From Pseudoteredinibacter isoporae (lineage in GTDB: Bacteria > Pseudomonadota > Gammaproteobacteria > Pseudomonadales > Cellvibrionaceae), in contig NZ_JAAONY010000002.1 in the NCBI RefSeq assembly GCF_011602085.1, forward strand, positions 62,001 to 126,000: DNA of 64,000 nt, written 5' to 3'. Below are positions 54,725 to 63,602 of this stretch, in pieces. Numbering within the stretch: the stretch's first letter is position 1; every line of letters starts with the position of its first letter. The notes beneath the pieces are model-generated. The model saw only the letters and a list, made by a program, of their open reading frames with translations, was not told where the DNA came from and did no database searches. Made by a program: the position numbers and the translations under genes.

Positions 54725-55504
54725 ATGTCCGCACCGTTTGTTTTATATCTTGCCGTGGCACTGGCGGCATCCTCCCTTGGCTTACTCGCGTTTGTGAACT
54801 ATCGCGAGCGCAAACGCACGGAACATCAACTCAAAGTCAGGCAGATGTCTGTCGCGGCAGAAACCGTTGAAGACATGCTAAATACCCTTGAGGGGCTGAG
54901 TAAATTCAAGCCGCTTTTTTGTACACTGAGCAAGGAATTGATTCGCCGCTATCAGGACCTGCATCAATTTGACCCCAATGCGAACAATGTCGAAGTTCGC
55001 ATCCAGAGAGCCGAACAGTTGCTGGAAACCTACCAGAGTAAAGGCAACGATCGAGTTATCAATCGCATTTGCTCCAGCGATCAGGCCATCCACAAAACCG
55101 AACGGCAATTGCAGGAAATCATCGATACCTTTGTCCACATGTTTAATATCAAACTTATTGATGACAAAGAGCTGGCGCCACTGATGCAGGAATTGGAATA
55201 TGTTCAGCTTGCCGTCGAAGTGATTTCAGGCGTCGCACAAGGACATAAACTCTATAACGAAGGCGAATTTGTGGATGCAAATTCACACTACTTTCATGCC
55301 CAAAAACTGAGCATGCAATCAAAAACGACTCACCCGAATCGCCAGCGCCTGGTTGAAGAATTGGGCGAAATCATCAATCGCGAACGCCTCGCCTTGAGTG
55401 AAGATTTAATGCCGGAAACCCTCTACAACCCGGAACAAAAACCGGAAAATAATCCAGGAACCACGTTGGAAGATGGTCTCGGTTTCGAACAACCTCAACA
55501 TTAA
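54725..55504 (+). CDS. Membrane-anchored hypothetical protein with helical domain
   Basis: This 259-residue protein is not recognised. An N-terminal membrane segment (FVLYLAVALAASSLGLLAFV) is followed by a charged and largely helical soluble domain, probably with coiled-coil stretches (KTERQLQEIIDTFVHMF, YFHAQKLSMQSK). The topology places the domain in the cytoplasm, since basic residues follow the segment. It is convergent with the next gene, one base apart. The possible role is not evident. Confidence 0.65.
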   Translation: MSAPFVLYLAVALAASSLGLLAFVNYRERKRTEHQLKVRQMSVAAETVEDMLNTLEGLSKFKPLFCTLSKELIRRYQDLHQFDPNANNVEVRIQRAEQLLETYQSKGNDRVINRICSSDQAIHKTERQLQEIIDTFVHMFNIKLIDDKELAPLMQELEYVQLAVEVISGVAQGHKLYNEGEFVDANSHYFHAQKLSMQSKTTHPNRQRLVEELGEIINRERLALSEDLMPETLYNPEQKPENNPGTTLEDGLGFEQPQH

Positions 55505-55505
55505 A

Positions 55506-56030
55506 TTACGAGGCAGTTTCCACATTTTTTTCAAGCATTCCCTGCTCTTCCACCCAGTTCATAATCGCCGGGTAAAACGAACTCAGGGTTTCCACCGAAC
55601 AGCCCTTTTCCAACCAGAATAAACCCACACCCAGAGTACTGATTTCAACCGCCAGAACAGAATCTGGCAAGGCGTCCAAATTGTTTTTCAGTGCTTCATT
55701 CGGCATTGAGGACATTGTTACTCCCTCCTGCCAATCCCAGACGCCATGAAAATGAATATCGTGACTGTAAGCGGTACGATAAAGCATTAGTGTCTCTGTA
55801 CCTGTGTAGCGCCTATCCAACCAACGCTTTTGATAAACCGCAATGGTTGGCGCTGCAGTGTAGCTGCCCAGCTCTTTTGGAACACTGCTTATGCGACTCT
55901 GCAAGCCGTTTTCCAAAGCCTCCTGACGCAGACGTGCCAGTTGACGCTGCCGCCCACTGGGTTTCATCAACATCACCGGCCCCAAAACCATGGCAATGGC
56001 CAAAATCACAAATACAATTCCAATACTCAC
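55506..56030 (-). CDS. Single-pass membrane protein, hypothetical
   Basis: This 174-residue protein starts at a GTG (56030) with GAGGA seven bases upstream. One N-terminal membrane segment (IGIVFVILAIAMVLGPVML) is followed by a basic helix and a soluble cytoplasmic domain with no known motif (TAYSHDIHFHGVWDWQEG, then FWLEKGCSVETLSSFYP). It is convergent with the other hypothetical gene and divergent from the universal stress protein gene. Some N-terminal likeness to YajC is only general hydrophobicity. Confidence 0.65.
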   Translation of the reverse strand: MSIGIVFVILAIAMVLGPVMLMKPSGRQRQLARLRQEALENGLQSRISSVPKELGSYTAAPTIAVYQKRWLDRRYTGTETLMLYRTAYSHDIHFHGVWDWQEGVTMSSMPNEALKNNLDALPDSVLAVEISTLGVGLFWLEKGCSVETLSSFYPAIMNWVEEQGMLEKNVETAS

Positions 56031-56183
56031 CTGTCGATCCTCTTGTGCAAGTGTCTATTGCCAGGCCCATTCTATATACAGGCTCCGGCAATTGACTCAG
56101 GTCATAATTCCATTGGGTAAAAATTTACAGCCAGAGGCATTTCCCGCTAAGATCATCACATATGTCCTAACAGGAGACCGCCC

Positions 56184-56618
56184 ATGGCCAGTTATCAAAA
56201 AGCACTTATCGCCGTCGATTTGAGCCAGGAATCCAACGAAGTTATCGAGCGCGGGCTCAGCGTAGCCAATGGTTGCCAAGTGTCCCTGATGCACGTAATT
56301 GAACCACTCACCTTCGCTTACGGTGGCGACATTCCGATGGATTTGTCCGAAGTGCAGGAACAGCTGCAAAATCAGGCCCAGGACAAACTCTTCAAACTCG
56401 CCAGCGACAATGGCATTAGCGTGGATGACTGCCAAGTTGTGGTTGGCCAGCCGGCCTCCGAAATCCATCGTATCGCCGACGAATCCGATATTGATCTGAT
56501 CGTTGTCGGCAGTCACGGTCGCTCGGGCTTGGCCCTGTTACTTGGCTCAACCTCCAATGGCGTGTTGCACGGCGCTAACTGTGATGTGTTAGCCGTACGA
56601 GTTCATCCCAGCGATTAA
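56184..56618 (+). CDS. Universal stress protein (UspA family)
   Basis: This 144-residue soluble protein has the USP fold: YQKALIAVDLSQESNEVIER at the start and VVGSHGRSGLALLLGSTSNG at the end. The latter contains the ATP-binding G-2x-G-9x-G(S/T) pattern, so it probably binds ATP. AGGAG lies upstream of the ATG. It stands alone and is convergent with uup. It probably responds to stationary-phase or other stress. Confidence 0.94.
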   Translation: MASYQKALIAVDLSQESNEVIERGLSVANGCQVSLMHVIEPLTFAYGGDIPMDLSEVQEQLQNQAQDKLFKLASDNGISVDDCQVVVGQPASEIHRIADESDIDLIVVGSHGRSGLALLLGSTSNGVLHGANCDVLAVRVHPSD

Positions 56619-56629
56619 AGTGCTGTAAA

Positions 56630-56666
56630 TTTTTAAAAACGAGCTGGGCTAGCTGTTGTCCAGCTC
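56630..56666 (-). terminator. Terminator overlapping the uup stop codon
   Basis: GAGCTGG (56641-56647) pairs with CCAGCTC (56660-56666). On the minus strand this hairpin includes the last codons and stop of uup and is followed by a T-rich stretch (56630-56640). It also sits within 25 bases of the convergent usp stop. Confidence 0.6.
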
Positions 56667-58577
56667 TTCCCAACGTTGATAAAGCGCTTCTAAAGCCGCT
56701 TCCTGTTCAGCCAAATCGGCCAGAACCTGAGCCACTTCCTGATGATCGCCTTGGTAAAAATCAGCAGCCATTGTTTGCGCCTGCAAGGCTTCCACTTTGC
56801 CTTCCTGCTCTTCAATTAGTCCCGGCAATGCATCGAGTTCTCGTTGTAGCTTATAACTGAGTTTTTTGCTTTTTTTAGGCTCGGCACTTGTTACAGACGC
56901 ACTATTTTCAACAACCGCTACGGCACTGTCATGGTTTTCAATTGAGGCGCCTTTCCCATCGCTTTGCAATAAATCCTCTGCCAGGCTGCACCATTTCCCG
57001 CCCTGGGCAATCCAATCCTGATAACCCCCAACGTACTCGATCACTCGCCCCTTTCCTTCAAAGGCCAAAGTACTGGTAACGACATTATCCAGAAAGGCGC
57101 GATCGTGGCTGACCAACAACATCGTGCCCTGGAAATTTGCCAGCATTTCCTCTAGCAATTCCAGTGTCTCAACATCAAGGTCGTTGGTTGGTTCATCGAG
57201 TACCAGCAAATTGGCCGGCTTGGAAAACAGCTTTGCCAGCAGTACTCGGTTACGTTCACCGCCGGACAAGGCTTTCAATGGTGTACGAGCCCGCTCACCG
57301 GTGAACAGAAAATCGCTGAGATAGCTGATGATATGTTTATTGTTGCCATTGATGTCGATGGACTCACGACCGCCCGCAACGTTATCAACGGCGCTTTTTT
57401 CCAGATCCAATTGCTCACGGAGCTGATCAAAGTAGGCAATTTCAAGGTTGGTTCCCAAATCCACTTTGCCGTGTTCTGGCTGCAACTGCCCAAGAATGAT
57501 CTTCAGCAGCGTTGACTTACCCATACCGTTGGCGCCAATCAAACCAATGCGATCGCCGCGCATGATGCGGCCACTGAAATTATTAATCAGATTGTGGGCT
57601 TCGAAAGCATGACTGATGTTATGAATTTCGGCCACCAACTTACCGGACTTGTCGGCCAGATTGGCTGACAGCTGGGCATTGCCCTGCCGCTCCCGTCGAG
57701 CGGCACGTTCTTCTCGCATGGCTTTCAGCGCACGCACTCGGCCTTCATTACGGGTGCGTCGTGCCTTGATGCCCTGACGAATCCAGCGCTCTTCTTCCGC
57801 CAATTTTTTATCGAACAAGGCATTGTGTTTTTCTTCAGCGGCCAGCTGTTGCTCGCGAAACTCAAGAAAGCTTTGGTAGTCTCCCTCCCACATGCTCAGC
57901 TGCCCACGCTCCAGCTCGGCAATATGAGTCGCGAGGTTTTGCAGCAAGGCTCGATCATGGGTGATAAAAACCACACAACCGGCATAGCTGAGCAACTGCT
58001 GTTCCAGCCATTGGATCGCTTCGATATCGAGGTGGTTTGTGGGCTCGTCGAGCAATAATATATCGGGTTCACTGACCAAAGCACGGGCCAATGAAACCCG
58101 TCGACGCCAACCACCGGAAAGCTCTTTCATAGTGACATCAGCAGGTAATTCCAGGCGGCTCAAAATGGATTCAACCTGTTGCTGCAGACGCCAGCCATCA
58201 CGGGCTTCGATTTCAGATTGCAGCTGTCCCAGACGGGTCAGGCTGGCCTCATCACTCTTACTCGCCAAATGGTGGTAGTCGGTCAATAATTGCCCCAATC
58301 CTTCAAGACCTTCCGCCACAGCGGCAAAAACGGTCAACTCATCCGCCAAAGGGAGATCCTGCTCAAGGCGCGCGAGCTTCAAGCCCGGCTTGTGCCAAAC
58401 ATTGCCGCTGTCCAGCTCAACCTCTTTGGCGATCACTTTCATGAGACTGGATTTCCCCGCCCCATTGCGCCCGATAATACACAGGCGTTGGCCTCGATAC
58501 AGATTAAGCTGCTGCCCGTCCAATATGACTTGCAGTCCGTAACTCAGTTGGGCATTTTCAATTTTTACTATCGGCAT
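56649..58577 (-). CDS. uup: ABC-F ATPase of the Uup type
   Basis: The 642-residue soluble ABC-F protein has two nucleotide-binding domains. The first has GRNGAGKSS, the signature LSGGWRRRVS and LLLDEPTNHLD. The second has GANGMGKST, LSGGERNRV and LVLDEPTNDLD. The P-site linker between them is rich in Arg/Glu (WIRQGIKARRTRNEGRVRAL). The C-terminal coiled coil (LQRELDALPGLIEEQEGKVE) identifies the Uup subgroup, which binds DNA or ribosomes in E. coli. It is a single gene whose terminator overlaps its stop. Confidence 0.92.
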   Translation of the reverse strand: MPIVKIENAQLSYGLQVILDGQQLNLYRGQRLCIIGRNGAGKSSLMKVIAKEVELDSGNVWHKPGLKLARLEQDLPLADELTVFAAVAEGLEGLGQLLTDYHHLASKSDEASLTRLGQLQSEIEARDGWRLQQQVESILSRLELPADVTMKELSGGWRRRVSLARALVSEPDILLLDEPTNHLDIEAIQWLEQQLLSYAGCVVFITHDRALLQNLATHIAELERGQLSMWEGDYQSFLEFREQQLAAEEKHNALFDKKLAEEERWIRQGIKARRTRNEGRVRALKAMREERAARRERQGNAQLSANLADKSGKLVAEIHNISHAFEAHNLINNFSGRIMRGDRIGLIGANGMGKSTLLKIILGQLQPEHGKVDLGTNLEIAYFDQLREQLDLEKSAVDNVAGGRESIDINGNNKHIISYLSDFLFTGERARTPLKALSGGERNRVLLAKLFSKPANLLVLDEPTNDLDVETLELLEEMLANFQGTMLLVSHDRAFLDNVVTSTLAFEGKGRVIEYVGGYQDWIAQGGKWCSLAEDLLQSDGKGASIENHDSAVAVVENSASVTSAEPKKSKKLSYKLQRELDALPGLIEEQEGKVEALQAQTMAADFYQGDHQEVAQVLADLAEQEAALEALYQRWEELDNS

Positions 58578-58824
58578 GAATGTTGCGTTCCCATCAAGGG
58601 TATAGAGTTTGAGCGTTGCCGGATTTTCGTAACCGGCAAATCAGTGGCAAAGCCACAAAGGAGGGCTTTCGGAGGGCGAATGATACGGATTTTCGAGCTT
58701 TCTGGATAGCGGCTTGAAAAGCGCTAAAGAAATTCCCATAAGCCCTTGTTTAAGCAACACAAAGCTTGCATGATTAGAGACAGGATTAACCGGAGTCCAG
58801 TATAGACTCCCCGCGACAGTCAGT

Positions 58825-60837
58825 ATGTTGAAACGAATTCTCAAGCCCCTGTTTTCTCGGCGCCTCGGCAACAAGCGCCCCCTTATCCAACTGCTAGGGC
58901 TCAGCACCTTACTCAGTTGTATCGCCGTGCCCAGCCTCGCCACTCAGGAGCTGCTCGCCCTGCAGGATATGGAGCCCCAGCGAAAAGTCTACCAGCAAGC
59001 AATGAAGGCACTGAATAAAGGTGATATGAAGCAATTCAAACGCCTCAAGGCCATGCTGCCCCTCTACCCTCTGTACCCTGACCTTCAGTACCGTGACATA
59101 CAGCGACGAATTCATCGGCTGCCAACAAAAGAGGTTCACGACTTTCTCGCCGAACAAGGCAATAATCAGCTCGGTCAGAGAATGCGCTATATCTGGTTGA
59201 AAGCCCTGGCCAAAAGAGGACATTGGAAAAGCTTTTTGCGGGATTTCGATCACGAAACCATGAAGTCCGATCGCATGCGCTGCCTTTGGGTCAGCGCCCA
59301 CGCGAAAACCGGCCGCGCTCTGCCCAAAGACGAAATCGCCGAATTGTGGAATGTGCCCTACTCCCAGAACAAATCCTGCGATCCGGCCTTTGCAGCCTGG
59401 AAAAAGGTTGGAGGCATCGACGACGATATTGCCTGGCAGCGCTTTCACAAAGCCATGCAGGCTCGTAAAGTCCCTCTGACAAAGTACATCGGTCGACAGC
59501 TGTCACCCAAGCTGCAAAAACTGGCAGCGCTTTACCGGGAAGCACACCACTATCCGGCTCGACTGAAAAACATGTCCAAGTTCAGCACCAAAGACGCCTC
59601 ATTGCAAAGCAAGCTGAATCAGATTGTGCTGCACGGTTTCCGTCGCTATGCCTATAAAGACGCCAAAGCGGCTTACCGCCTGTGGCTGCGTTACGACAGT
59701 AAAAACCTGTTCGAGGAAAAACAGCGTCAGGAAACCCTCTACACCCTTGCTCGCAAACTCTATCAAAAAGGTCATCGTGACGAAGCCAAGCAATTGCTGG
59801 CGCAATACAAGGTGATCGATAACACCCGCTTGATGGAATCCCTGATTCGCGAATCACTGGCGATTCAGGATTGGCAGATGGTGCGCTACTGGATCGACAA
59901 GCTTCCCGAAAAAGCCCGCCAATCTGAGCGCTGGCAATATTGGTTAGCCCGCAGTCTCGAAAAAGGCGATCAACAACCCACTCCGGGACTACAAGCTGAC
60001 GCCATCTATCGCAAGCTTGCCCAGGAACGCAGTTTTTACGGTTTCCTCTCAGCCGATCATGTTGAGCAGGAATATCAGCTGCAACACGTTCCCCTGACGG
60101 TGGACAGCGAGCAGAAAACCCGCTTGCTTGACAACGCCTCCTTGCGTCGCGCCCATGAGTATTTTCGTCTGGGCGATAATTTGAATGCCAACCGCGAATG
60201 GTTTTACCTCGCTCAGAAACTTGAGCAGGATGAATTAAAAGCTCTGGCCGCGCTGACTCACGATTGGCAATGGCACATCAAAACGATTCAAGGCATGGCC
60301 CAGCTGAAATACTGGGATGATCTGGATATGCGTTTTCCGCTCGCCTACAAAGACGAGCTGAAAAAAGCTGCTGATGCCACCAAGGTAAAACAAACTCTGC
60401 TGTACGCCATTGCCCGACAGGAAAGTGCCTTTGCCGCTCAAGCTCGCTCTTCCGCTGGCGCAATGGGTTTGATGCAGTTAATGCCCGCAACGGCAAAGCA
60501 GACTGCAAAAAAAATCGGCGTAAAATATCGCTATAAGGATTTATACAAACCAAGCTCGAACATTCGCCTGGGCAGCAGCTATTTAAATCAGCTGTTGCAG
60601 CGCTTTAATGGCAACCGAGCCCTGGCCGCGGCTGCCTATAATGCCGGCCCAAGCCGAGTGGATCGCTGGTTGAAAAATGCGTCGGCAAATTTGGAATTGG
60701 ACAGCTGGATTGAGACCATTCCCTACCGTGAAACCCGGGGCTACGTACAAAATGTACTGTCTTACTCCGTTATTTATGCCTACCGCATGGGCGACAAAGG
60801 TCGTTTGATTCACAGCAATGAATTGGTCATCAAATAA
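58825..60837 (+). CDS. slt: Soluble lytic murein transglycosylase
   Basis: This 670-residue periplasmic enzyme belongs to the Slt70 family, which cleaves peptidoglycan strands to 1,6-anhydromuropeptides during recycling. A long signal peptide (basic region, then LIQLLGLSTLLSCIAVPSLA) precedes the superhelical U and L domains. The catalytic domain near the C-terminus has its Glu in YAIARQESAFAAQARSSAGA and then MGLMQLMPATA and AAAYNAGP. The ATG lacks a strong ribosome site, but no better start exists downstream of the basic n-region. Confidence 0.94.
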   Translation: MLKRILKPLFSRRLGNKRPLIQLLGLSTLLSCIAVPSLATQELLALQDMEPQRKVYQQAMKALNKGDMKQFKRLKAMLPLYPLYPDLQYRDIQRRIHRLPTKEVHDFLAEQGNNQLGQRMRYIWLKALAKRGHWKSFLRDFDHETMKSDRMRCLWVSAHAKTGRALPKDEIAELWNVPYSQNKSCDPAFAAWKKVGGIDDDIAWQRFHKAMQARKVPLTKYIGRQLSPKLQKLAALYREAHHYPARLKNMSKFSTKDASLQSKLNQIVLHGFRRYAYKDAKAAYRLWLRYDSKNLFEEKQRQETLYTLARKLYQKGHRDEAKQLLAQYKVIDNTRLMESLIRESLAIQDWQMVRYWIDKLPEKARQSERWQYWLARSLEKGDQQPTPGLQADAIYRKLAQERSFYGFLSADHVEQEYQLQHVPLTVDSEQKTRLLDNASLRRAHEYFRLGDNLNANREWFYLAQKLEQDELKALAALTHDWQWHIKTIQGMAQLKYWDDLDMRFPLAYKDELKKAADATKVKQTLLYAIARQESAFAAQARSSAGAMGLMQLMPATAKQTAKKIGVKYRYKDLYKPSSNIRLGSSYLNQLLQRFNGNRALAAAAYNAGPSRVDRWLKNASANLELDSWIETIPYRETRGYVQNVLSYSVIYAYRMGDKGRLIHSNELVIK

Positions 60838-60873
60838 TTGCCTGAGTTTTTACCCAGACAATTTCTAACGCCA

Positions 60874-61122
60874 CTAACCTAGCTGGCCCTTGAGAAATTC
60901 CAGCAATTGTTGCTGATCAAAAGGCCAGCCAATTTCCTCCCCCCTTTCACTTGCGATCACTGGAATTCGAATACCGTAGCGCTCGACCAGCTCTTCGCTT
61001 TCCGCGATATCAATTTCTCGAAGCGTTACACCCAGGACGTCAGCACAGGGCCAGAATACAGATTTAGCCTGCTCACATAGGTGGCAGCCCGCGGTGGTAT
61101 AGAGAATAAAAACAGTGGACAT
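60874..61122 (-). CDS. Glutaredoxin-like protein (DUF836 family)
   Basis: This 82-residue thioredoxin-fold protein has the redox motif TTAGCHLCEQAK and the cis-proline segment GIRIPVI. The members of this family are short and often of unknown partner. It is on the minus strand between slt and a DUF5610 gene. It probably takes part in thiol-disulfide exchange in the cytoplasm. Confidence 0.88.
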   Translation of the reverse strand: MSTVFILYTTAGCHLCEQAKSVFWPCADVLGVTLREIDIAESEELVERYGIRIPVIASERGEEIGWPFDQQQLLEFLKGQLG

Positions 61123-61215
61123 GAGGTAGAATGCGCTTCCAGAAAAAACCTTATTCTACCCTGAAAATAGCAGCACCACGTAGCACTACGGCCACGAACA
61201 ATGAACTCAAGCGCC

Positions 61216-62577
61216 TTAGCTCAACAGGGCTTTCAAAAAGCTTTGCTGCTCTTTGGAACTTTGCTCCTGACTGGCTTCCATTAATTCAGGCAACAGCTCA
61301 AGAGGCAAGCCTTTATTGGAAAAGTCGCGGGTTGCAGACAACAGGTCTTCGGCGTATTGCTGCAAGGTTGAAATCGGACTGCTGACTTGCTGCCACGGAC
61401 TGCTCTGGGGCTCGATGGCCTGATAGACCGCCGCTTGTTTTACTGAAGTTGTTTGCTGCAGGTTCAAACTGAACTGAGCAATTTCTTCGCCGTTGTAACC
61501 CAAATTCAACGCCTGATCAAAAGCCTGGGCCACATCACCTTCATAAAAATTTTCAGCCAGATCCAGAACCTGATCAAACAATTCGGTGAAGGCCTGCCAT
61601 TCGCCTTCATCGATATCCCCTTCGATATTGATCAAGGCCGCATAATCTTCACTGGATTTGAAGGAAGCCGAAGCAAATTCATCACCGCCATTGTTAAGAT
61701 AATGCTGACTCTCCTGGTACCGGATAAGACTCGCTGCATCAATACTGATGGTATCGCCATCCTGAGTTTGCACTTCAAACTGAAAGCTGCGACCACGACT
61801 GTAGTCCAACTCGTAGGATTGATACTCGGCAGCCGGCGTCTGCAAACGCTCTGGCGCTTGCAACGGTTGGGATTGGGACACAATGCTGGCAATTTGCTCC
61901 TGACGGGCTGCACTTACGCCGACTTCATGGCTGGGTGCTTCCGATTTTTTAACCGGGGCTTCACTGTTTGTAATGGGCGTAATGTCTTTAGCCTCATCCG
62001 CTTCATCCGCTAATGGAGACTGCAAATCATAATCTTCTGCCAACTGGGATATGCCGTCATGAACGCGCTGGTAGGTTTCACCAATATCCGCTTCGACCTT
62101 ATTGCTCAACAAATCCAGATCTTCCAGCATACTGCTGGCTTCACCAAAACCACGCTCAAAACCTTTCAGGCCTGCTTCGAGTCGTGATTGAAGCTGCTCC
62201 GGACTGGCACCGTTTTGTTTGTCTTGTTCCAGACGGTTGGCAATAAACCCCAGAATGCTGTCGGCCACAGCCTGCGCGGAATTACCATCCTTGGGAGCCT
62301 CAGCTGAAGTCAGCTTAGCGGTGGAATGAGAACTGGACGTGAATTGGCTAACCGCAAGGCGGCGTTCAAACAACGCAAAACTCTGCTCATCGCTGTAGCG
62401 CTGCACCTGCAACTCAACCACCTTTCCACGAGACTCTGCTGCAGAGTCCCCTCGGTATTCCCGTGAACCCTGCCCTTGCGCGGGCTCGTTTGAGGCATTG
62501 GAACCCCTGAAGAGAAAGGACTCTTGTAAGAAAGAGGAGCTGCTTTGTGAATATTGAACAATCATGGTGGCCGCCAA
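61216..62577 (-). CDS. DUF5610-containing hypothetical protein
   Basis: This 453-residue protein has no signal peptide or membrane segment. The N-terminal third is Ser/Gln-rich and low in order. At about residues 102-180 the sequence ADSILGFIANRLEQDKQNGA, then LQSRLEAGLKGFERGFGEAS and VEADIGETYQRVHDGI, fits the DUF5610 domain. The remainder is acidic and Gln-rich (YSRGRSFQFEVQTQDGDTIS, FTELFDQVLDLAENFYEGD). The function is unknown. It is flanked on its upstream side by a double-FHA membrane protein on the same strand, 116 bases away. Confidence 0.75.
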   Translation of the reverse strand: MAATMIVQYSQSSSSFLQESFLFRGSNASNEPAQGQGSREYRGDSAAESRGKVVELQVQRYSDEQSFALFERRLAVSQFTSSSHSTAKLTSAEAPKDGNSAQAVADSILGFIANRLEQDKQNGASPEQLQSRLEAGLKGFERGFGEASSMLEDLDLLSNKVEADIGETYQRVHDGISQLAEDYDLQSPLADEADEAKDITPITNSEAPVKKSEAPSHEVGVSAARQEQIASIVSQSQPLQAPERLQTPAAEYQSYELDYSRGRSFQFEVQTQDGDTISIDAASLIRYQESQHYLNNGGDEFASASFKSSEDYAALINIEGDIDEGEWQAFTELFDQVLDLAENFYEGDVAQAFDQALNLGYNGEEIAQFSLNLQQTTSVKQAAVYQAIEPQSSPWQQVSSPISTLQQYAEDLLSATRDFSNKGLPLELLPELMEASQEQSSKEQQSFLKALLS

Positions 62578-62693
62578 GAGAGATTAATCATTAACCCCTT
62601 TAACGGCCAAAGGCAGGATTTCTAGAGTATTACAGATCAGCGGCTAAACAGGTTTAAAACCTTGTTCAGCCCTGATTTTGCTCGAGATTCAAA

Positions 62694-63602
62694 CTAAATA
62701 ATGTTGGTGAACTTCGCAATCACTACAACCGCCAATACCAGCACGGCTGTAATTGCCAATACGGTGCCCGCAGAGCCCCCTTTCTTGGCCTCGGAGGCCT
62801 TGTCATGCTCAGGAGCTTTATCCAGCTGGGGGCGAGCTCTCTGCAGGTCCGGCGTAGTTGCAGACCCTGCATCCTCTGCAGCTGCGGCTTTAGCTCGTAC
62901 CGGGCGCGCCACCGTAGGGTTTACCGGAGCCCGAAGAAGGGTTTTATCCACAGTTTCGGCCGGGCCCAACACACCAAAGCTCAAGCTGTCGAACGCCAAC
63001 TCATCACCACGTCTGACACGGGCTTCTTCGACTCGCACACCATTCAAAAAAGTACCATTGGAGGAACCCAGATCACGCACATACAGGGCACCCTGATCGA
63101 TAAACAAACGGGCGTGCTGGCGCGACAAATGCGCCGCAGCCAATACAATGTCACATTCACTGGAGCGACCGACTACCGTTTGCTCGGACAAGGTATACAC
63201 TCGATCAGATAACGCCGAATGATTCGCCTTCAGTGCCCACTCCTGCTTATTACTTTTAGCAGCCTGGGCTCCGACATTCACCGGCTTGACGTCTCTGCGT
63301 TCCAATTTGGGATCAACCACATCCATAACTACCGATGCAATCGACAGCTTGTCACCGGTGTTCAGCTCGCACATATCACCTTCATTAATGGGGCGACCAT
63401 TAATTTCAATCAAAGGCCCCATTGCCCGAAGGCGCAAACTTTCACCACTGATATCAACGACAGCATGTTGTTTTTTAAGGCCGTCGTCGCTGAGCACAAG
63501 TTGACATTCTTTGGCAGTACCAATGACCAAACGCGGCTCTACCAGCCAAACTTCGTGCAAACCTGAACTTTGGGATTGATTGCGTAAACGCAGTTTTAAC
63601 AT
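62694..63602 (-). CDS. Membrane-anchored protein with two FHA domains
   Basis: The product is 302 residues. The first FHA-like domain (about 1-95) has VIGTAKECQLVLSDDGLKKQ and INGRPINEGD but lacks the canonical Arg-Gly pair. The second (about 120-215) is complete, with VVGRSSECDIVL, LSRQHARLF and SSNGTFLNGVRV, so it should bind phosphothreonine. An Ala/Lys-rich linker leads to a C-terminal membrane helix (AGTVLAITAVLVLAVVVIAKF) with a short tail, so the FHA domains face the cytoplasm. No kinase is adjacent; the nearest in the window is in the TPS operon 40 kb away. Confidence 0.85.
   Translation of the reverse strand: MLKLRLRNQSQSSGLHEVWLVEPRLVIGTAKECQLVLSDDGLKKQHAVVDISGESLRLRAMGPLIEINGRPINEGDMCELNTGDKLSIASVVMDVVDPKLERRDVKPVNVGAQAAKSNKQEWALKANHSALSDRVYTLSEQTVVGRSSECDIVLAAAHLSRQHARLFIDQGALYVRDLGSSNGTFLNGVRVEEARVRRGDELAFDSLSFGVLGPAETVDKTLLRAPVNPTVARPVRAKAAAAEDAGSATTPDLQRARPQLDKAPEHDKASEAKKGGSAGTVLAITAVLVLAVVVIAKFTNII

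Noticed and set aside
62640-62675. Long imperfect hairpin between the double-FHA and DUF5610 genes
   Set aside because: The stem has mismatches and bulges and is not followed by a T run on the minus strand, so I do not call it a terminator.
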